From: Tipula vernalis | Taxonomy: Eukaryota > Arthropoda > Insecta > Diptera > Tipulidae | Length of the DNA stretch: 64,000 nucleotides | Direction: 5' to 3' | NCBI GenBank assembly: GCA_958295665.1 | Contig: OY282558.1 | Location: forward strand, 65,522,789-65,586,788 | In this document: one piece after another, positions 57,962-64,000 of the stretch | How positions within the stretch are numbered: position 1 is the stretch's first letter | Layout of the letters: every line of letters starts with the position of its first letter | The notes under the pieces: generated by a model | Told to the model about the DNA's origin: nothing | Databases searched by the model: none | The model's input: the letters and a program-made list of their open reading frames with translations, nothing else | Position numbers and translations under genes: made by a program

Positions 57962-59290
57962 ATTCAATTGATGTGATTACTCAATAGCTATTGCAGAAAA
58001 AAAATTCAGTTCAAGTTTCCCGTGGGAAATCTCGGAAAATTCGATTTTCCAAAAATTATTAGAAAATTTGTATAAAATCAGCCTCTAGAGTATTATGTCT
58101 GGAGATGGATTCAATTGATGTGATTACTCAATAGCTATTGCAGGAAAAAAATTCAGTTCAAGTTTCCCGTGGGAAATCTCGGAAAATTCGATTTTCCAAA
58201 ACTTATTAGAAAATTTGTATAAAATCAGCCTTTAAAGTGTTATGTCTGGAGATGAATTGCATTGATATAATTTATCAATAGATATCGCAGGGGAAAAAAT
58301 CAGTACAAGTTTCCCGTGGGAAATCTCGGAAAATTCTAAAAAATTTCCAGCCGAAAGTAAGAAATGGATGAATAAAAAAAGCCTCCAGAGTGTTATGTCT
58401 GGAGATGAATTGCATTGATGTGACTTGTCAATAGCTATCTCAGGAAAAATCAGTTCAAGTTTCCCGTGGGAAATCTCGGAAAATTCGATTTTCCAAAAGT
58501 TATTAGAAAATTTGTTTCAAATCAGCCTCTAGCGTGTTATGTCTGGAGATGGATTCAATTGATGTGATTACTCAATAGTTATCGCAGGAAAAAATTCAGT
58601 TCAAGTTTCCCCTAGGAAATATCGGAAAATTCGATTTTCCAAAAACTATTAGAAAAATTGTATAAAATCAGCCTCTAAGGTGTTTTGTCTGGAGATGGAT
58701 TCAATTGATGTGATTACTCAATAGCTATTGCAGGAAAAAAATTCAGTTCAAGTTTCCCGTGGGAAATCTCGGAAAATTCGATTTTCCAAAAATTATTAGA
58801 AAACTTGTATAAAATCAGCCTCTAGAGCGGTATGGATGAATAAAATCAGCCTCTAGAGTGTTATGTCTGGAGATGGATTGGATTGGTGTGATTTGTCAAA
58901 AGCTATCGCAGAAAAAAATTTAGTTTAAGTTTCCCGTGGGAAATCTCGGAAAATTCACAAAATTTCCCAGCGGAAAGTAAGAAATAAATGAATAAAAAAG
59001 CCTCCAGGGTGTTATGTCTGGAGATGGATTGAATTGATGTGACTTGTCAATAGTTATCTCAGGAAAAACATACAGTTCAAGTTTCCCGGGTGAAATCTCG
59101 GAAAATTCAAAAAAGTTTCCAGCGGAAAGTAAGAAATGGATGAATAAAATCCGCTTCTAGAGTGTTATGTCTGGAGATGGATTGGATTGATGTGACTTGT
59201 CAATAGCTATCTCAGCAAAAAAATTCAGTTCAAGTTTCCAGTAGGAAATCTCGGAAAATTCGATTTTCCAAAAATTATTAGAAAATTTTC
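57962..59290 (+). repeat. Foldback array, left arm
   Basis: About nine tandem units of roughly 147-153 bp. Each has TCAAGTTTCCCGTGGGAAAT and GTTATGTCTGGAGATGGATT. Two versions alternate irregularly: one with GATTTTCCAAAAATTATTAG, one with GGAAAGTAAGAAATGGATGA. Unit spacing is 147, 147, 150, 146, 147, 177, 152 and 153. Confidence 0.9.
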
Positions 59291-59330
59291 CGAAATCGGA
59301 AAAACAAATTTTTCAAGATTTCCCACGGGA
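59262..59330. other. Symmetry centre of the foldback array
   Basis: Here the units switch orientation: plus-oriented sequence ends with TTATTAGAAAATTTTCC and inverted units begin with TTTCCCACGGGAAAC. Confidence 0.7.
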
Positions 59331-61400
59331 AACTAAGACTAAATTTTTTTCCTGCTATAGCTATTGACAAGTTACATCAATGCAATCCATCTCCAGACGT
59401 TACACTCTAGAGACTGCTTTTATTCATCCATTTCTTATTTTCGGCTAGACATTTTTTTGAATTTTCCGAGATTTCCCACCGGAAACTTGAACTAAATTTT
59501 TTTCCTGCAATAGCTATTAAGTAATCACATCAATTGAATCCATCTCCAGACATAACACTCTAGAAACTGATTTTATACAAATTTTCTAATATATTTTGGA
59601 AAATCGAATTTTCCGAGATTTCCCACGGGAAACTTGAACTGAATTTTTTGATGCGATAGCTATTGAGTAATCACATCAATTGAATCTATTTCCAGACATA
59701 ACACTGTAGAGGCTGATTTAATTCAAATTTTCTAATAATTTTTGGAAAATCGAATTTTCCGAGATTTCCCATGGAAAACTTGAACTGAATTTTTTCCTGC
59801 GATAGCTATTGAGTAATCACAGCAATGCAATCCATCTTCAGACATAACACTTTAGAGGCTGATTTTATACAAATTTTCTAATAATTTTTGGAAAATCGAA
59901 TTTTCCGAGATTTCCCAAGGGAAACATAAACTGAATTTTTTTCCTGCGATAGCTACTGACAAGTCACATCAATGCAATCCATCTCCAGACATAACACTCT
60001 GGAAGCTTTTTTTATTCATCCATTTCTTACTTTCGGCTGGAATTTTTTTTGAATTTTCCGAGATTTCCCACGGGAAACTTAAACTGAATTTTTTCTTGCG
60101 ATAGCTATTAACAAGTCACATCAATCCAATCCATCTCCAGACATAACACTCTAGATGCTGATTTTATTCATCCATTTCTTACTTTCGGCTGGAAACTTTT
60201 TTGAATTTTCCGAGATTTCCCACGGAAAACTTGTACTGATTTTTCTTCCTGCGATAGCTATTGATAAATAACATCAATGCAATTTATCTCCAGACATAAC
60301 ACTTTAAAGGCTGATTTTATACAAATTTTCTAATAATTTTTGGAAAATCGAATTTTCCGAGATTTCCCACGGGAAATATAAACTGAATTTTTTTCCTGTG
60401 ATATATATTGACAAGTCACATCAATGCAATCCATCTCTAGACATAACACTCTAGAGGCTTTTTTTATTTATCCATTTCTTACTTTCGGCTGGAAATTTTT
60501 TTGAATTTTCCGAGATTTCCCACGGGAAACTTGAACTGAATTTTTTTTCCTGTAATAGCTATTTACAAGTCACATCAATCCAATCCATCTCCAAACATAA
60601 CACCTTAGAGGCTGATTTTATTCATCGATTTCTTACTTTCGGCTGAAAACTTTTTTGAATTTTCCGAGATTTCCCACGAGAAACTTGTACTGATTTTTTT
60701 TTCTGCGATAGCTATTGATAAATTACATTAATTCAATTCATCTCCAGACATAACGCTCTAGAGGCTGATTTTATACAAATTTTCTAATAATTTTTGGAAA
60801 ATCGAATTTTCCGAGATTTCCCACGGGAAACATAAACTGAATTTTTTTCCTGCGATAGCTATTGACAAGTCACATCAATCCAATCCATCTCCAAACATAA
60901 CACTCTAGAGGCTGATTTTATTCATCGATTTCTTACTTTCGGCTGGAAACTTTTTTGAATTTTCCGAGATTTCCCACGAGAAACTTGTACTGATTTTTTT
61001 TCCTGCGATAGCTATTGATAAATTACATTAATTCAATTCATCTCCAGACATAACACTATAGAGGCTGATTTTATACATATTTTCTAATAATTTTTGGAAA
61101 ATCGAATTTTCTAAGATTTCCCACGGGAAACTTGAACTAAATTTTTTTCCTGCAATAGCTATTGAGTAATCACATAAATTGAATCCATCTCCAGACATAA
61201 CACTCTAGAGGCTGATTTTATACAAATTTTCGAATAATTTTTGGAAAATCGAATTTTCCGAGATGTCCCACGGGAAACATAAACTGAATTTTTTCCTGCG
61301 ACAGCTATTGACAAATCACATTAAAACGATTCAGCTTCAGATATGTACTCTAGAGGCTGATTTTATTCCAATTTTGTATATTCTTCTGATTTTCCGATAT
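59300..61400 (-). repeat. Foldback array, right arm
   Basis: Inverted orientation of the same unit, about 14 copies. Two 300-bp dimers near 60600-60900 and 60900-61200 are nearly identical (TTTCCCACGAGAAACTTGTA occurs exactly 300 bp apart), a higher-order repeat. The arm is longer than the left one. Degenerate ACTTTCGGCTGG pieces trail to about 61620. Confidence 0.9.
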
Positions 61401-62652
61401 TTTCTACGAAGCAAAGTTTTACACGTAAATTTATTTACAAAAATTGATATTTATTGATTTCTTTGTATCCTATTTACTTTCGGCTGATAACTACTAAATT
61501 TTTTATTTTCGGCTTGAATGTTATATCATAATCTGCATTATCGACTTTTCACTTTCGGCTGGAAACTTTCGACTGGGATTAGACAATCTGCTTTACCATT
61601 TTTGTTTTACTTTCGGCTGGACTAACACAATTTGCATTATCGACTTTACACTTGCATTATCGACTTTAGAACACGCCGCTTTAAACTATTTCTCTAATGT
61701 GAAAGTTTACAATTGGTAACGCCCAATACTCTCCCTAAATTGAAATGTACAATAAGCTAACCATACAACAGCAAGCATTTATGAATTTGAATTGGGTTAG
61801 CATCGAAATGGAAAAAAATCCATAAAAATAAATTTTTGAAAGGTTATAGGATAACAGATGCCCGACCCATCTCTGCTTTGATGATTTATAGAAATACCAA
61901 CATTCATAGAAATTTGAACATTTTTCCAAAAATTGTGTTTTTATTAATTACTACCGTAATAAAATAGAAAACTCCCCAAAGCCACTTAGCATTGGTCCTC
62001 TGTGCGCAAGAATGACAAGAAAGTATTTAGTTAATCTTAGTTAACAAAAGTTTATTGGGGTCTTTTCAGTTTTTCATTTTTTGAGAAATTCGTAAATACA
62101 ATTTGATGGCCTCTATTGCATTCGAGATTGAACTTTTAAAATGTTTTCTGAGCTTTTTAAAGTTGCATAATACATACATATATCAAAAAAATATATACAT
62201 ATGTACATATCTAAACGTTTATAATATCTGGAATTTTTTATCATTTCGAGTATCGCATTTCAACAGCTTTAAAAGCTTAGTATAGAATTTAAATTATTGT
62301 ACGACACCAAAATATTGTCACAAAAAGTAAAGACTAGAGGTCAATGTGTCAGACTCATAGGGCTTTTAATCGATTTAAAGATAAGAAAAATGGCTCATGG
62401 ATTGGGTAACCTCCAATTAGCTTCACATTATCGTGTAAACGAATGTTAGTGCATCAACGTGCATTAGCTATATCTATTTTAAAAAACAATCACATTTTTG
62501 TCATGTGCACGCAATCAATTTTAAACAGATCCAATTATAAATTAAGCTGATCTACTTTCATCATCTCATTAGTTTGAGAACCATTGTATGTTGTTAAGCT
62601 TTAGCATTGAACAGTCATTTTAAAAAGCATTTTTTCGAACAATTTTTTGAAC
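61401..62652. other. Non-coding DNA upstream of paralogue 4
   Basis: Holds fading fragments of the foldback unit (ACTTTCGGCTGG at 61477, 61550 and 61607) and then AT-rich DNA. No gene is supported. Confidence 0.5.
62534..62544 (+). promoter_or_regulatory. TATA-like box of paralogue 4
   Basis: TATAAATTAAGC starts at 62536, 117 nt before the ATG, in the same relative place as in the other three paralogues although the rest of the upstream sequence is diverged. Confidence 0.5.
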
Positions 62653-63351
62653 ATGAAATTAATTTTAATTTTAGTTATGTGGTATTTGTATTGTATACAA
62701 AATATTGATGTAAGTATTATTTATTCAATCAAATTAATTAATTATGGTGTCAACTCGTATATGACATTAAGATTTTCTTGTATAGTCTAGGAGGTATCGT
62801 GTACATCCAGATGATGAACTCTATCCATATGGACTCGATAAACAGGTGCCACTTGTTACAGAATATTGGTCACTTGAACATTTTATTATGGAACAAATCG
62901 ATGATGACCATGTTCAATTAGACGGATATCCTGTTTGCCTAATATCAATGGATCCTAATTTGCCGTTGCAGTTTGCTATCCAAACTCAATTCCGTCAACA
63001 ATCCTCATGGCTTGATGGACCGGTACGGCTAATGGTACCAGATTTTTGTGCGGAAGTTGTTAATCCAACGCGAATGTGGTATAATGTTACAAAATTATGG
63101 ACGAATTGTCCACCACAAAAGGGGGTAATTGAGATTGGTCACGATCTATTATTGACTTTAGTAAAAAAAAAACTTTATTTTTCTAGGATAAGTGGTTAAT
63201 TGACTCCCAATCAATAAATATTCAATTTGATTTGCCGCCTTCTTTTCCCATTGGTCCTTTTAGAGTATATATGTTGTTTTCTCAAGGATTACTTGGAGAA
63301 ATGGGCAAATTTGGGGTTATGTTTAAAACGGAAATTATTGAAGTCGTTTGA
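62653..63351 (+). CDS. Small secreted protein, paralogue 4 (diverged, three exons)
   Basis: Exons are 62653-62709, 62786-63124 and 63187-63351, giving 186 residues with the same exon lengths as the other three. The signal peptide is MKLILILVMWYLYCIQNID. Cys70 (DGYPVCLISMD), Cys107 (LMVPDFCAE), Cys127 (LWTNCPPQKG) and the N-V-T sequon at Asn119 are kept, as are SWLDGPVRL and NPTRMWYN. The last exon reads DKWLIDSQ and ends EIIEVV. Donors are GTAAGT and GTAATT. AATAAA is at 63397. It is clearly the oldest divergence of the four, yet has no disruption and keeps all landmark residues, which implies purifying selection on the family. Confidence 0.88.
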
Positions 63352-64000
63352 TTTTATTTCAGTAATTTTAAGAATTGTCTCTTGATATACAATATAAATA
63401 AATTTTAATTGCTACTATCCAAATTTTCCTCCTTGTTTTATTTTACCGGAGATTTCACTTAACGGTTAATTGTCGTGCCGTATTTAAAACAGTTTTCGCA
63501 TGAAATATTCTACCTGGCAAAAATCAACTCTGGCTATATTAGCTGGAGTAACTAACCAGTTTGCAAACGTTTAAAAATTTATCCAACGAAATTTGTATTC
63601 TTCACCTTATAATTCAAAGCTTCAATTATAGCAGATATTTAATGGCAATTTAGTTCGATAGTGTTTGGTTCAAGCTTCTCGTGACGTGAATAATGCTTAT
63701 ATAATCTCACACACACCATTTGGAATAATTTCGCGAAATCAAATTTTATAATTACGATTAAAATTTTTTCACCTTCTCATGAAGGCACAAATGGATTTTT
63801 TCTTTCTATTAGAACCGATTTTTTTTTTCTTTTGCTACAATGTATTGGATATAGGACCAACAAAAAGCTTGAAATAAAATGGCAAACTTATTTTATTTCA
63901 AAATTTTGTTCAAACAACAGGACAAATAAGAATTAAAATAATGATAAAGAAACCTAATATGGTCAAAACGACCAAACAGGGCCCCTATTTCTGAATACGA
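63352..64000. other. Non-coding DNA after paralogue 4
   Basis: 3' untranslated region and AT-rich spacer; nothing else is recognised. Confidence 0.5.

Noticed and set aside
57962..61400. CRISPR-like array or coding repeat protein
   Set aside because: Units abut, invert at the centre, and have stops in all frames.

Overview
The window is eukaryotic, AT-rich and made mostly of transposons. It looks like an insect genome, most likely a brachyceran fly: copia, errantivirus, BEL/Pao, Osvaldo-like, mag-like and Jockey-like elements occur together with a piggyBac element, and host genes have short introns of about 60 nt. Tephritid is a guess. No prokaryotic gene organisation, CRISPR array or tRNA gene was seen.

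Host genes: four intact paralogues (9.2-9.9 kb minus, 11.8-12.5 kb plus, 47.9-48.6 kb plus, 62.7-63.4 kb plus) each encode a 186-residue secreted protein. All have three exons of exactly 57, 339 and 165 nt, three conserved cysteines, a conserved N-glycosylation sequon at residue 119 and a TATA-like box 112-117 nt before the ATG. The first two lie head to head in a large inverted duplication. The third is a roughly 2.7-kb segmental duplicate of the second, and both of these carry a decayed Helitron-like helicase fragment just downstream.

Layout. 1-5.25 kb: AT-rich DNA, then a 2.6-kb non-autonomous LTR element (4-bp target duplication, LTRs that look identical) inserted in a Ty3/gypsy pol fragment. 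5.96-8.86 kb: decayed piggyBac element between TTAA sites, containing a Harbinger-type MITE. 8.98-14.08 kb: inverted gene pair. 14.08-36.08 kb: nested transposons. A Jockey-like LINE (minus) is split by a rearranged BEL element (16.43-34.16 kb), which itself contains a scrambled copia element (21.89-25.18 kb) and a young errantivirus with gag, pol and a broken env (26.01-33.48 kb). 36.1-38.1 kb: gypsy relic containing a tRNA-derived SINE. 38.12-46.17 kb: a 107-bp satellite split by a nearly complete second BEL/Pao element (38.85-45.56 kb). 47.4-51.1 kb: duplicated host-gene segment plus a gag relic. 51.2-58 kb: two decayed mag-like gypsy elements in opposite orientations. 57.96-61.4 kb: a giant foldback palindrome of about 150-bp repeats. 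62.65-63.35 kb: the fourth paralogue.

The host genes plausibly form one expanding secreted-protein cluster; everything else is a stratified record of insertions. The most unusual structures are the BEL element with its pol split around an LTR and capped by an inverted LTR-plus-primer-site, the copia copy that has perfect ends but a permuted and inverted interior, the gene duplications beside Helitron fragments, and the foldback array.
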